Under the pieces are notes generated by a model. That model did not search any database, was not told the origin of the DNA, and saw nothing but the letters and a program-made list of their open reading frames with translations. The translations under genes were made by a program, and so were the position numbers. From Haematobia irritans (taxonomy: Eukaryota > Arthropoda > Insecta > Diptera > Muscidae), in contig NC_134398.1 in assembly GCF_050003625.1 (NCBI RefSeq), forward strand, positions 65,728,891-65,792,890: a DNA stretch of 64,000 nucleotides, read 5' to 3'. Shown in pieces: positions 1 through 11,510 of the stretch (positions within the stretch are counted from its first letter, which is position 1; the number at the start of each line of letters is the position of its first letter).

Positions 1-155
1 GCAGGAAACTCACACAAGATGTGTGTGACTGCAACGCATGCAGTAGTTATTATAGTACACGTCAATGGGTTTTGCAAACCCGCCAGGCTGCGGCCTGTCA
101 CTACAGATATCAGGCGTGATATCTGTTGTCTTGAAAATTTTAATATACATATCTA

Positions 156-444
156 CACACAAAAAATTTTTTTCTGAATCAATCACGAAATTAATTGATC
201 CAATTAATTTTTTAATTGAAATGTCTTCAATCACAGAAATGATAGTATCAATTAAAAAATTAATTGACAGTCAATTAAAAAATTAATTGATCCAATTAAA
301 AAATTAATTGATACTATTAATTTGTGTGATTGATTTTTATTTCAATTAAAAATTTTGTTGATTCAATTAAATTTTTAATTGAATATTTTTTAAAACTCAA
401 TTAAGATTTTAATTGGAAAAATTTTCTTGAAATTTTTTTCTGTG
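156..444. mobile_element. 289-bp MITE with TA target duplication
   Basis: Ends read CACACAAAAAATTT and AAATTTTTTTCTGTG, an imperfect terminal inverted repeat, flanked by TA at 154-155 and 445-446. The paralogous LINE reads CATATCTAGTGTGC near 9260, which is the empty site, so the TA duplication is supported. The interior is nearly all AATTAATTGATC and TTAATTGAAA permutations in both orientations. It is non-coding. The TA duplication suggests mobilisation by a Tc1/mariner-type transposase (inference). Confidence 0.7.
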
Positions 445-503
445 TAGTGTGCATTTCAGCCTTCTCGCGCAGTAGCCGGATGCATACCAACATATTGTAC
501 ATT

Positions 504-715
504 GAAAGAAGAGTTTTCTTTTCTGAGGAACGAAATTTCAGGCAAGCAAAGTTTTCTTTTGATGTTAAAAAATTCCTTTTAAAAACAAATAAAATAGATT
601 ACAGACAATCGTTGTATCATTTATCATAAATTCGAGTTTATCTGCTCTACAAAAAATACGTTATAAGAAACGGGCATTTCGTTTATCTAAATTTCCGTTC
701 CTGAGGAAATTATTT
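504..715. repeat. AT-rich insert in LINE relic, unclassified
   Basis: This stretch separates two LINE relic pieces that are adjacent in the 8829-12830 copy (about 9405 and 9412). Its interior holds TTTCTTTTCTGAGGAACGAA and CCGTTCCTGAGGAAATT, roughly inverted to each other, which suggests degraded terminal inverted repeats. I cannot fix its exact ends or a target duplication. Confidence 0.35.
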
Positions 716-754
716 TTCTTTGGGTTTAGTTACTCAGGAATATGTAAGGTAGAA

Positions 755-1489
755 ACTAAATGTGCTTTTCAACAATGTATGTAGATATGTCTATGGACTA
801 AGAAGACGTGATCATATATCGTCCCACGCTCTCAGATTGTATGGGATTCCTTTTAATAGTCTACTTAAAACTAGGGCGCTTACGTTCCTGCACAAAATTA
901 TTTATCTGAAAACTCCATTATACTTGTATGAGAGACTAAACTTTTCTAGATCCAATCGTGGGAACATATTAATTCCTTTACGATTTCGTACTCGTGTGTC
1001 GGAGTGGCAATTTTTTATTAACACATCACGTCTCTGGAACCAACTACCTCATTCTGTTCAGAATATCAGCAATATCTTTCAATTCAAACGCGAAATACAA
1101 AATGGTTTGTAATGGTCAGGAGTAATATATTTTCAAAGTATTTAAATTTCAATTTAATCTAAGTTAATATAATTAATATAATTAGAATTAAAGTGTTTTA
1201 TTTATTTTCTTTTTATTTTTATTTTTTTTTTTATTTTCTTTTGGTTTTTATCAAACTAAAACTAAATTTTGTTTTACAAGTTTATAATTTTTTCTTCTTT
1301 GTTGTTTCAATGTATGATGGATACTCAAGTAGTTCTAATTTTTTTTAGCGTTTATTTTGTTTTTATATATGTAATTTTTTATGCTTTATATACCTTTTTA
1401 CTAATGTGCGTTTGTACTCCTACACTGTAATTATAAGATTCAAATCTTGTTGTGTAGGATAATATGTGAAATAAATAAATAAATAAAGA
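755..1489 (+). mobile_element. 5'-truncated non-LTR retrotransposon, 3' end
   Basis: An insert in the antisense LINE relic, with relic pieces resuming on each side near 754 and 1490. It carries the C-terminal part of a reverse transcriptase (762-1112), an AT-rich 3' UTR of about 350 bp and a short AAAT-type tail at 1470-1487. 5' truncation with an A-rich or simple-repeat tail is the standard product of target-primed reverse transcription. It differs from the RNase H-bearing LINE at 8829-12830. Confidence 0.7.
762..1112 (+). pseudogene. Reverse transcriptase C-terminal fragment (non-LTR)
   Basis: A 116-residue frame reading through the thumb/C-terminal region of a non-LTR reverse transcriptase. 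Seen directly: FNNVCRYVYGLRRRDHIS, a block of the type ALTFLHKII, and near the end SRLWNQLPHSV, the order common to insect non-LTR elements lacking RNase H. The palm with its YxDD motif and the endonuclease are absent because of 5' truncation, so no enzyme can be made. The first ATG is arbitrary; the frame probably entered from upstream in the parent element. Confidence 0.65.
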
Positions 1490-1513
1490 GATCCAAGCCT
1501 GGTGCTCATCCTG

Positions 1514-2169
1514 CACTGAAAAAAAGCATGCCCACTTCCAAAGACTTTGTCTTTACTTTAAACATTTTGGTATTGATTCCGAGCCAAAGAAGCGGAGAAT
1601 ACAAGTAATGATACTTTTAAGACACAATTCTCTTTTAAATTTGGGTTTTGTTTACTTACTTCTAGGAAGCAAATTTTAATTTTTCGTTTGTTCAGCTTTT
1701 TTTTCTTCATATGCTATTAAAGTTCTAAAAAAACGTGTTAACGACAACTATATTTTCCAAATTCAGACTCGACTTCTAATAGAAAATATGCTATGTTTCA
1801 AGTAAAAAACCTCTTTAAAATAAAGTGTTGAAAAACGTGTCCTATATTTGAACGATTTTGTGCTTTGTAGTCAAGATGCAAAAAGACAACAAATTTAGAG
1901 ACAATTTCATTATCTTTAAAGAATTTTTCTGAATTATTAAAGTCAAATTGACCTTAGCCCATAAAGTTTTTCTTTCATGTTATGATACCCATTTTGAAGT
2001 CAAATCTCTTAATTATAAGGACAATACGACATCATTGAAAAGTTTGTCGACGTTTGGACAAGGAAAAAAGCTTTATATTAGAGAAATGCGTCTTCTATGC
2101 TAAGCAAAATTTGCATTCGTATTTTAAAGACTTGAAATCTTTGACCTCACGACAATATTTTTTTCAGTG
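1514..2169 (+). mobile_element. CACTG-ended MITE, copy 1 (656 bp)
   Basis: Starts CACTGAAAAAAAG and ends TTTTTTTCAGTG, flanked by TG at 1512-1513 and 2170-2171. It lies inside the LINE relic: left flank CTCATCCTG and right flank TGTTTGTAGTTCCC are both LINE sequence. The body is shared with copies at 19430-20083, 28189-28817 and degraded ones at 34313-34356, 37363-37650, 45944-46140, 48176-48545 and 51222-51799. No transposase frame. CACT ends with 2-bp duplications resemble animal CMC/EnSpm elements (inference). Confidence 0.75.
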
Positions 2170-2690
2170 TGTTTGTAGTTCCCTGGTATGTTCCTGTGGC
2201 CAGTTAAGATATTTCGTGCACCGTGTGGTTGTCTCGGGTATTTCCGGTATCATCATACCGATGATACACTTTGAAACTGATATATTGTTGATCTGAGAAG
2301 TTAATCACCAATTAGCATCAACGCAACTTTAACATAATGCACAAACCTCTGGTCCGCGATTAATTTAAATCGTCCTTGATACAATCAAGCCCGTCGAGGA
2401 CTTGGACCGGGAAACTTTTCCAGCAACTGTTAATAGGCACAAGACACTGCGTTTTCAATACACCCCCCCCCCCCCTTCATTTATGCTTTGGAACCATACC
2501 GCCCATTGCTCCCTTTTTAATGATATTCATCACTAATGAAATCGATCTTGGACCAGCTGTGGCGTTGACAACTTATTCGGCTATCGTACCCTTTTTTGGG
2601 ATAAACCTCTTCCATCAACCTCTTTTTGTGGGATTTTCAAATTATTAATCGAAACACGTCCACTGGACCCTGAAGTTGCAGCCCAGTGGA

Positions 2691-4182
2691 TGAATTTTGT
2701 TGCACTTGAAATTCGTGTATATACCTATTACGTTAAATTGAAATAATCCGATTTAGGAAAGTACGTTCAGTTCGTTGTTTGAAAAAAAAAAGAGCAAAGT
2801 CAAATTTGTCAAACGTCAACTTTTCATAACACACACTATGGTACAGAATTCTACGTTTACGAAAATTTCGTTTAAAAAACAAAATTGAAGAAATTTTTAT
2901 GAAATCTTACAAAAATGTTTTTTAACAAAAAAAGTGATACAATAAATTTTGCTGGAAAAATTAGCGAACAGACCTATGATTACTAGAAGTAAATACCAGT
3001 TAGATGCTATAAATGTCGTGGTGAATTGGACTGACAGTTTTTTTTTTATTACCTATATGGGGTTTTCTTTTTTTAACGATAGCTAAACCAGAACTGTGAT
3101 TTCCTTACGTTAATCAATTTTTTGTGAAGTAACACCGATACTCTAGTCTATGGTTTAAAATAAGGTTACAGGTACCATTTACCGAATTCTCCATTTAGTT
3201 TTTCATACTGTTCAAAGAAAAAAATATTTCTTAAATTCGATTTTTTTTGTTTTTTTGATTTCCTGTTAATTAAAATTTCTTTATTTAAAAAATAACTTTG
3301 CTTATAGTTCTCAATCAAGAAACGTTTAATTTTTAAGTTTTCCGACATGTGTATAGCTTCTGTTTGTTGTCGTCAGAAAGTATTTCCAGAGATTTGTTTT
3401 TTTTTGTCTTGAGTTAATCTTAATCTAATTTTTTTAGCTTTTGAAGGCGTTCCCTTTCAGGTTTCTGCCAAAAATTTACATTTTTGATTTTGCGACACAT
3501 ATTACACTAGTTTTCATATTTCATTTCTAAAACTTTTATTTGTATGTCTGTTTATGTTTTTTGTGCGTTTTGGTTTTAATGTAAAAGGTTTTAGGTTTTA
3601 TTGAATTCAAAGGTAAGTATAAGGTAATAGATACAAATATCTCTCAATTGAAACTTGTGAAACTTGTGCAATATTTACAATGTTTGATCTAAATCAAGTA
3701 TGCAATATTATATTAAAATGTTAGTACAATAATTTTTGATTTTATAATGCTGATTGTATGTTAGTTCTGTTTTCCAAGTACTGGTAAGTATGTAATTTAG
3801 AGTTTTGTTTGTTTTTTCTTCCGAAAGATTTTATTTTTGCTTAAGAATTCTTATGGTAAGTATGTATTTTAAATTATTTTATGTGGTGATTGTCTTTTCT
3901 ATTTTACAACTTTTTAATTCACTTTGTATTGTTGTTCAATGTTTTAAATTTTTATTTCTTTTTTCACACGTTACGGGTGATGCGATTTCGATAAACGATC
4001 GAAACTAATTGAAATCAACTCTCCCCAAACGTCACTGTTGTAAATATTCAGCAAATATACAATAATATATAAAAATATATAGTTAGACAATTCAGTTGCC
4101 ACCAGGGATGAAAAATGCAGTATTATAGTACTTTTTTGAATACTTTTTTGTCCGTAGTATCCCCCCGGGCTCATATCAAGCC
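2691..4182. other. AT-rich spacer, no gene recognised
   Basis: About 1.5 kb without a credible coding frame. It holds homopolymer runs and no clear terminal repeats. The string GGTAAGTAT, a strong 5' splice donor match, occurs at about 3611, 3783 and 3854; nothing around these points looks exonic. Confidence 0.5.
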
Positions 4183-4185
4183 ATC

Positions 4186-5526
4186 CCCAATAAACACAAA
4201 CGTTTGAAAAATGCTAAATTTCAACAATTTTTCAAAAAATTTTTCAAAGGATTAGGGTAATATTCAAGTTGAGAAATTGTTGAGAAAATCGCGTTCTCAA
4301 CAAAAAACTGACATTACCCTCAACAGTGAAATTCAACACATTAGCAATAATATCTCAAGTGTTATCCTCAAATTGAAATGCATCGCTACTCAATAATTTG
4401 GCAAACAATTTTCGATGCGAGTCAAATTCAAAATTAACATCGTTGCAAATACTTTTTAACATAAATTTGTATGAATGATATCCCCACTTCAAATTGAAAG
4501 TCAAAGCCAAAATTCTATGAATTTTGTATAATTTATTCATTTTTATCAAAATAAAATATATAATAATACACTACAATACCAATTGATAATTAATAATCTT
4601 ATTAAACATATCAACAAATAAGAACAAAAAAAAAAAAAAACAAAACAAACAACACAACTTTAAATATCTTAAACATGATTAGTAAACACTTTTGCATTGA
4701 AAATTCGATTTCCTTCCTTTTGATGTCATAAAATGGCATTAAAATTTATTAACATGCGGGCAATTTGAAATTAGGAACGTACTGGACCGTGTGTTAGAAT
4801 TGATTTCCAGTAGAAGAAATTCACAAAATATCCATTTTAAACTGATAATAGCATATAAATTAAACTAACGATGTGTTGCACATTTTCATCCACAAGTTGT
4901 TGATTTCAACAATTTGCTGTTTTTAACAATTTTAATTGGTTGCACTTGTAATGTTTCTGGAAACTTTTTCTTGTCGATAAGCCACTCATTTTTCATTGGT
5001 CAGCTTCTTAATATTTGCAAGAATGTAGCATCCAAAGATTTTAGTTTTCTGCAAAGAGACTTAAATTTAGTGACTTCTCTAAAGTGTTGATTTAATTTTT
5101 CATATTGACGTACCAATTACTATAAACTATTTGAAGCAGTTCCAGTTAATTGTCCACCATTTTTTCATCGGTCAGCTCTTTAATGTTTTCAAGAACGTAG
5201 AATCCATAATTTTAGTTTTCTGCAAAGAGATATACATTTAGTGATTTTCTTAAAGTTTTATTTCATTTTTTATTTTCACTTACCTATTTTTATAAACTAT
5301 TTGGTTATTTGTCTAAAATTTTCCATTTTTTTAATTTCTTGCAATTGACCACGAACTTCGTTGCACAAATAAGTATTTTGGCAAATTGGAAGTAATTCGC
5401 AAACAATTTGAAGATGTATTGAAGATGAGCTATTTCAAGTCAAGTTGAATTTATGTGGAAAATTATATTTACCCTCAAACTGAAAAGTTTTTGCATTTGA
5501 AAAACGCTCATCCTGTGTTTATTGGG
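4186..5526. mobile_element. 1.34-kb non-autonomous TIR element (CCCAATAAACACA)
   Basis: The outer 13 bases CCCAATAAACACA recur inverted as TGTGTTTATTGGG at the right end, and weaker TTTGAAAAA-type similarity continues inwards. ATC flanks both ends (4183-4185 and 5527-5529), a possible 3-bp target duplication. An internal tandem duplication of about 176 bp lies at about 4980-5310 (shared TTTTAGTTTTCTGCAAAGAG). No transposase frame. Family unknown; a 3-bp duplication would fit PIF/Harbinger or similar, but this is weak. Confidence 0.45.
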
Positions 5527-5569
5527 ATCTCTTCAAGACAAATTTTTTTTTCAACTTGCTTTCATAGTA

Positions 5570-6170
5570 CAGTCGACTCCGCTTTAGCGCAATGCGCTTT
5601 ACTGAAAAACCTCGGATAACTGAAATCGATCGCATTCCCCAGTTGTTTTTTCTGTCCATTTCATTTAAATTACTCCGCTTTAGTGAAACTCCGCTTAACT
5701 GAAAAAATCGGATTACTGAAAAGTTTTTTGTGTTCAAATGAGTTTCGTCACATTAGTATGACTTCGCTTTACTGAAAATGCCACATTCTCGCTATTGAGA
5801 GAGAGTACATTTTCTTCTCCGTATTGAGAACGCTTTATTTCAAGTGAAGATGGCACTTTCAAAACAGTTTAAATCACTCTGTAAATAAAATCAACTGAAA
5901 GGTAAAATTGTAGATGGCACACACACGGAATCAAACACCTTGTTTTTATTATTTTATGTACATAGCATTGGTCATAAGTTCGGTTAACTGAAATTGAGTG
6001 GATTTTTTTCCAGTTATACGGAGTCCGCTTTACTGAAACTTTTTCAGTTATCCGAAGTTCGCATTACTGGAAGTTTTTTTCAGTTATCCGTAGTCCGCTT
6101 TAGCAAAAACTTCGGATAACTGAAATTAAATGGCTGCATTTTTAACGTTTCAGTAAAGCGGAGTCGACTG
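5570..6170. mobile_element. pogo-like MITE (601 bp, TA duplication)
   Basis: Perfect terminal inverted repeats of about 18 bp starting CAGTCGACTCCGCTTTA, flanked by TA at 5568-5569 and 6171-6172. The terminal motif is re-used inside many times in both orientations (for example CTTCGCTTTACTGAAAA near 5762, GTCCGCTTTACTGAAAC near 6023, TTCGGATAACTGAAA near 6111). CAG-starting ends, TA duplication and GTT/CTTTACTGAA internal repeats fit the pogo/Tigger group. Non-coding. Its right edge abuts the endonuclease relic at 6173. Confidence 0.7.
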
Positions 6171-6172
6171 TA

Positions 6173-7620
6173 CTTCCACCCCATAATGGGTGCCTAGCAT
6201 TAAAATCTCCCCCAATAATTGCCTCATCTGACCCAATTATCCCCTCTATAATGTGTAAATCTCTTTCATGTATCGTAATACTTGGCTTTGAGTAAAGCGA
6301 CATAACATATATAACCCTATTTCCCATTTGTTTTATTTTGATGACAATTCCCTCTATTCCCACAAAGTTCACGGACACCCTTTCTCCTTCAATATTATTC
6401 CTTAGGCATATTGCCGGTCCACCTCCTCTTCGTCCTATTCTATTCTGGCGAAAAAAGTTTTATACCACTCCAATTCAAAATCATGTATGTCCGAGAGTTT
6501 ATGCTCAGCAATCTTAAGTAATTATATCTTGGCGATTTCTATTTACAAATTGATTGAAAATAGTGCCTCTTCGCCCTAGACACTATAGAATTTACATTAA
6601 CAAAAAATGCAACTAATTTTGTCCATTATCTTTTAGATTCCAAAGAAAGCCCACCATGACATACATCTTTTCATCGTCATTTTTGAGGCGAGCATATTCA
6701 CCCCCGAAATCGCTGATCTTCCTCATACATGTCAAAAACTCAAGTCCGAGAACTCTCCTACACTCAGCGCTGAATGAATCAATCGCCACTGTAGCCCTTG
6801 CCATTTCACTGCCCCAATTCGAGCCTCATGTCTCTGCTGTGGACCCATAAAGAGCGATGGTAATGTTAGGACATAGGACACTCCCCTTGACCCATTCACT
6901 TGTGGAACATGTTTAGCTGCTGGTACATTTCTAATTGCCTAGCTCTTCTGGTCTCTCTCAGCCTCCTTTCGCATTTCAATTCTGCGAAGAATCTCAATCC
7001 GTCTAGGGCACCTCTTATCACTGGCAACATGCCCCTCAGAATTACAATTGGGACAACTGACTGGTCTGTCAACAGTCTTGATTATAGCCCCAGTATTCGG
7101 GCAAGTCGTGGTAATGACTTCATTGTTACCAGCTCTGTCTGGAATGGTGCAGTTGCCTGGGCCATGAGGTTGACCACACTTTACGCAACGATATTCCAAA
7201 TGGCAACTTGCCGAAGAATTTCCAAATCTCTGACAGTTTCTACACTGAACTATCTCACTTTTCATCATTTTAGTCATATACACCTTACATCTATATATAT
7301 TGTATCTGCCTAAAAGCCTTTATGTCCCATTGCATTGACGGCTGGATATTCCATTTGTCATTATCAAGGTTAATCAATCTTTTAATTTCAATATCAAACT
7401 CCTTTTTAAGCAAAAAGGACTGAACTTCGTCCACTATATAGTCTTTCGGCAACCCCTCGATTGACAGGGTATATGGTCTTCTATTTTTTGGTGTATAGGT
7501 GAAAAATCTATACATTCTTTGGTTTAACATTTCAATGACTTTGTCATAATCAACCAAATCTATAATTTTTAAAGCAACTATTTTACTATCAGCAATTCTA
7601 ATATTAAATAAGTCTGCCTA
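6173..7620 (-). pseudogene. Jockey-like LINE 5' half: ORF1 and start of endonuclease
   Basis: Reading leftwards from about 7610. ORF1 first shows a PRE_C2HC-type block (7557-7291; RRPYTLSIEGLPKDY and NLDNDKW). Then come cysteine knuckles (7283-6939; CRNCQRFGNSSASCH, CVKCGQPHG, CPNCNSEGHVA) and a C-terminal piece (6804-6613). ORF2 then begins as an APE-type endonuclease (about 6560-6173) with GGDFNARHPLWGG, where the catalytic D and N lie. Frame breaks separate the pieces. The RT half is missing; the homology stops at the TA of the pogo-like MITE. The known role of such ORF1 proteins is RNA binding. This 5' half is a different family from the LINE at 8829-12830. Confidence 0.75.
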
Positions 7621-8111
7621 TCAGTCTGTGAATTCTATATCCTATTTCCTTCACGTTGACATTATATATTTTAATTATTAGTATCTTTTGTGTACACAAT
7701 TTTGAACCCAAATCAGTTTTCAAGCTACAATAATTGTGACAATATATTTTCAATATTTTGAGAAAGTCTTTAACAAACTTTTTTGGCAAAGTTCTTTTAC
7801 AGTATACTGAACCTACATCCTTACAAAGTTGGGCAAAACATATAAGATCATGTGGGAAAAATCTCGATTTTGTAAAAGGCAGAGCCAAAAATACGAATTT
7901 TTTTGAATATCAAGGATATTTTGGTCAGAAATGCATGTGTTTATATATACGGCATCACCACGAACAATTTCTAGAAAATAGTTATCGATCGCGTACTAAA
8001 ATAATGCCATTACAATTCTACGGTAATTTTTTAAGCGAATTTAAAAGTATTCAATTTTTTCAATTAAAAAAATTAATTTTAAATTGAGGAGTTTACAAAC
8101 AAAATTCATCG
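7621..8111. other. AT-rich segment, unrecognised
   Basis: Contains a 109-codon plus-strand frame at 7758-8087 with no motif I recognise and lysine/phenylalanine-rich composition typical of AT-rich noise. I see no terminal repeats or RNA gene. Confidence 0.3.
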
Positions 8112-8250
8112 CTACATCGATTCAGAATTTAACCACGACCAAGAATATATATACTTGATGGTGTGTAAGACCCATATTTCGATATGTTACAAATGGAATG
8201 ACAAAGATAGCATACTTCCCCCATCTTATGGTGAAGGGTTTAACATTGTT
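8112..8250 (+). repeat. R-family 3' tail fragment
   Basis: Matches the terminal 130 bp of complete R copies: TTCAGAATTTAACCACGACC, then AGAATATATATACTT, then CGATATGTTACAAATGGAA and CCATCTTATGGTGAAGGGT. The tandem 153-bp units are absent, so this is a truncated, older copy. 8251-8828 to its right shows nothing recognisable. Confidence 0.75.
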
Positions 8251-8960
8251 GGCTTAGTATGAATGAATATGCGGTCTTAATTTTTAAATACAAAATTAAT
8301 AATATTAATGACAAATGTTTTTAAAATAAAGACATTGTAATTGACAAGAAGTTTCAGTCTTGGTTTTAGAAATTTTCTATAATCCATCTAATCTTTGGAT
8401 TAAAATTAAGAAAAGAACTTCAAATTAGGGTTAACATTTTTCGTACTTAAATCGACAACTTGTAAAATTTTGCGACTAAACAAACTAAAAATTGTAATCA
8501 TAAGAAAGTTTATCATTTTTGTTTTGAAATTTTGTTAATTAGAGTAGACCGCAGATAGTTAATACGTTTGTTTATTTGAAAAAAAAAAAACAACTCAAAT
8601 AAAGCACTGACAAATTTTGCAATTAGATTTATATTAAAGAAAAAACAAATATGGGTATTGAACAGTTCGAAAAAAGGAAAGATATCTTAAAAAAACAAGA
8701 ATAAAAATCAAATTTTGAAAGATGATAAAATATTCGATTTTCTTGTTAAAATCTGGCCCATTAAATTTCAAAAAACATGGGTCCTGATAGGTCGTCCCTC
8801 ACAGTCCTTTCGGTACAGTCGTAGCTTAGGTTAGGTTAAAGTGGCAGCCCGATTAAATTTCATGCTCACTTAGACTATTCAGTCCATTGTGATACCACAT
8901 TTAACTAAAAGTACCTATTACATATGGGCACTTCTAGTCTTAACCACTGAACCTTCTCTA

Positions 8961-10001
8961 TTATTTAATTTTGTGGAACCAACCAGAGTGCTCCAAAAAC
9001 ATTAACAAACTGCTTAAGTTAACGTTTTCCAGGTCAGCCAGTAATCTAAAGCTATATGCTCCTAAAATTCGTTTACGCCTTACACAAAAAGTAGGACACT
9101 CACACAAGAGGTGTTTAATTGATTCCTTTTCCTCCACATCATGACAGCTTATACAATAGTCATTATACTTCGCACCTATAGTTTTTGCAAATTCGCCTAT
9201 CAGGCAGCGACCCGTTATAGCAGATATCAGGAGTGCTATCTGACGCCTTGAGAACACTAGCATATCTAGTGTGCGGTTTAAGTTTAAATGGGGCCATATT
9301 TGATTGGTGTCGTTACAACCCTTGCAATTATCCCATCGAATATTGGCCATCATAACAGCCTTCTCACGCAGTAAGAGCTTGCAGGTGGCCAGAGGCATAC
9401 CAACAGATTCTAGTTCCCCTGGAATATGTAAGGTAGTTCCTAGCCTTGCTAACACATCTGCCTCGCAGTTCCCCGGTATGTTCCTATGGCCAGGCGCCCA
9501 TATTAGGTGAATATTGTACTGCTCAGCCATCTCGTTGAGAGATTTGCGGCAGTCTATGGCCGTTTTCGAGTTAAGGAACACAGAGTCCAAGGATTTTATT
9601 GCAGGTTGACTGTCTGAGTATATATTAATGCCAATATTTGTTGGAACATTACTTCTCAGCCAATTCACCATCTCTCTTATTGCCAATATTTCAACCTGAA
9701 AGACACTACAGTGATTAGGTAATCTTTTCGCTATTCGAATTTCTAGATCTTTAGAATATACTCCGAACCCCACTTGTCCATTCAATTTGGAGCCACCAGT
9801 ATAGAAATCTATATATCGTTTATTCCCCGGGGTCTGTGTACACCACGCCTCACTGTTGGGAATTAGAGTTTCAAACTTTTTGTCGAAAAGTGGTTTTGCC
9901 AGGGTGTAATCCACTACGTTAGGCACATCTGGCATTACTTTCAGGACCGAACTATGACCGTACATTTTTTCCGACCACAGCGATAGCTCGCGCAACCGCA
10001 C
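8961..10001 (-). pseudogene. LINE RNase H domain and C-terminal region
   Basis: A 346-residue open stretch. RNase H occupies residues about 62-190: YTGGSK (67-72), FQVEIL with E104, IYSDSQPAI with D130 and CEADVLAR with D182. The family norm at residue 69 is Asp (YTDGS); here it is Gly, so one of the four metal-binding carboxylates is lost. Residues 281-302 show C-x2-C ... H-x3-C spacing (YCISCH ... HLLCEC), the usual C-terminal knuckle. The true ORF2 starts far upstream; the ATG here is internal. Sequence upstream (10002-10078) is out of frame. Confidence 0.75.
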
Positions 10002-10078
10002 AGCCGTTGTTGCAGCTGTTTGGCCAAAATGTCTAAAGGCAATAGATGTAGCATGACATTAAGGGAGTCTGTTCCTGT

Positions 10079-11380
10079 CTAACTAAATGCGCCTGAGATA
10101 CATAAGCTCGCCATACGCTGAACTTTATCTAAACAAGTCGGTTTCTGAAGTGCCGGCCACCAGACTACAACACCATATAGCATTATAGGTCTAACTACTG
10201 CCGTGTATAGCCAATGCACAATTTTTGGTCTTAGTCCCCACTTTTTCCCTATTGCCTTTTTGCACGAGTACAAAGCTACAGTTGCTTTTCTCGCCCTCTC
10301 TTCAATATTAAGCCTAAAATTCAGCTTCCTGTCCAAAATAACGCCAAGGTATTTTGCACACTCACCAAAGGGAATTTCAGTACCCCTAAGGAAATGGGCC
10401 TAACCGTGGGAGTTTTGCGATCTTTGTAGTACATGACTAGTTCTGTCTTTGCTGGATTTACACCAAGACCATACCTTTTATGTTTGCTTGCCCTAGTGTG
10501 GCTGAAATACGTCTCTTTATTAGAAGTTCGTCTAACAGCCTAAGTATACCTGGATCAACATTCAGAGTTGTCAGTCCATTTAATATCGAGCTCGGATGGA
10601 CATTATTGAACGCCCCTTCGATGTCTAGAAACGCCACGATTGTGTATTCTTTGACAGATAGTGAGCTTTCAATAAAGCTGACTAGTTCATGCAATGCGGT
10701 CTCAGTAGACCTGCCCTTCGAGTATGCATGCTGTCGTTTCGAGAGCAAACTTGAATCCACGCTAGTTCTAAGATACATGTCTATCATCCTCTCCAGGGTC
10801 TTAAGTAGGAATGGGGATAAGCTGATTGGTCGGAAATACTTCGCACTCGAGTGAGAGGCTTTTCCTGCTTTAGGTATGAAGACGACTTTTGTTTCCCTCC
10901 ACTTTTCTGGAATATATGCTAAGTTTACACATCGTTTATATATCACCGTCAACCAGGGGATAATTCTTTTAAGCCACTGCCTGCAACTCCGCCGGAGTAA
11001 TTCCATCAGGTCCGGGGGATTTGAATGGTCCAAAGCTATTTAAAGCCCATTTTATTCTAGATTCCCACACAATTTCCTCGATAGGAAATGATCGCTGAGC
11101 CTCTGTTACACCGCCGGAACATGGTTCAACCGTCTGGTTTCCAGGGAAGTGTGTGTCCAAAAGTACCTCCAACGTCTCCTCACTGGACGTTGTCCAATTT
11201 CCCTCCGATGTTTTAATGAAACCTGGAGCGGTGTTAGTGGATGCTAGTACCTTCCGTAGTCTGGAAGCCTCTGACGTATTCTCAATACTGCTACAGTAAT
11301 CATCCCAAGAGTTTTGTTGAGACCTTCTCAGTTCTCGTTTATATTCTCTCAGATTCAGAAACTGATGTAGCGATGATCTG
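10079..11380 (-). pseudogene. LINE reverse transcriptase, YxDD motif deleted
   Basis: Read leftwards from about 11375, RT blocks appear in order: SPGPDGITP (about 11060), IPEKWRETKVVFIPKAGK, FRPISLSPFLLKTLERMID, QHAYSKGRSTETAL and FLDIEGAFNN with the first catalytic Asp (about 10620). After SATLGQANIKG (about 10485) the sequence passes straight into GLGVNPAKTELV and then AKYLGVILDRKLNF. In related elements about 60-70 residues, including GTPQGG and YADD, lie between these blocks. The polymerase active site is therefore deleted. Frame breaks occur near 10460, 10350 and 10980-11030. Confidence 0.75.
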
Positions 11381-11510
11381 AGAAGCTATGTTCCCTCAAA
11401 ACTTGCCACTCAGATATCTTATCATTCAGTTCCGGAGAGGTCAACGTTACGTCCAAAACCTCTTGTCTGTTCCTGGTGACGAAGGTTGGTGCATCTCCCT
11501 TATTGCAAAC
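11380..11510 (-). pseudogene. LINE endonuclease C-terminal remnant
   Basis: A minus-strand frame reads GDAPTFVTRNRQEVLDVTLT and then SEWQVLREHSFSDHRYI, the last segment of an APE-type LINE endonuclease including the terminal SDH motif. The preceding 150-200 residues, with the GDFNAHH-type catalytic core, are missing. ORF1 sequence abuts this remnant at about 11505-11515, so the copy carries a deletion joining ORF1 to the end of the endonuclease. Confidence 0.65.

Larger units (their letters stand above)
1..2690 (-). pseudogene. Fragmented LINE relic (I/LOA-like), antisense
   Basis: Pieces at about 1-155, 446-503, 716-755, 1490-1513, 2170-2207 and 2300-2690 align in order with the better antisense LINE at 8829-12830. 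The first pieces match its C-terminal and RNase H region (about 9090-9495), and the last match ORF1 (about 12064-12260 and 12637-12665). The gaps hold later insertions described separately. The stretch from about 2208 to 2310 jumps from RNase H to ORF1, so the source copy was internally deleted before or during decay. No open frame survives. Homology was seen by eye between the two places in the window. Confidence 0.7.

Noticed and set aside
1514..2169. CACTG MITE as Transib
   Set aside because: CACTG resembles part of the Transib heptamer, but duplications are 2 bp in all three clear copies, not 5 bp.
6900..7313. 137-codon plus-strand frame
   Set aside because: Shadow of the Jockey-like ORF1 zinc-knuckle region on the minus strand.
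7758..8087. 109-codon frame as a gene
   Set aside because: AT-driven composition and no motif; it abuts repeat fragments on both sides.
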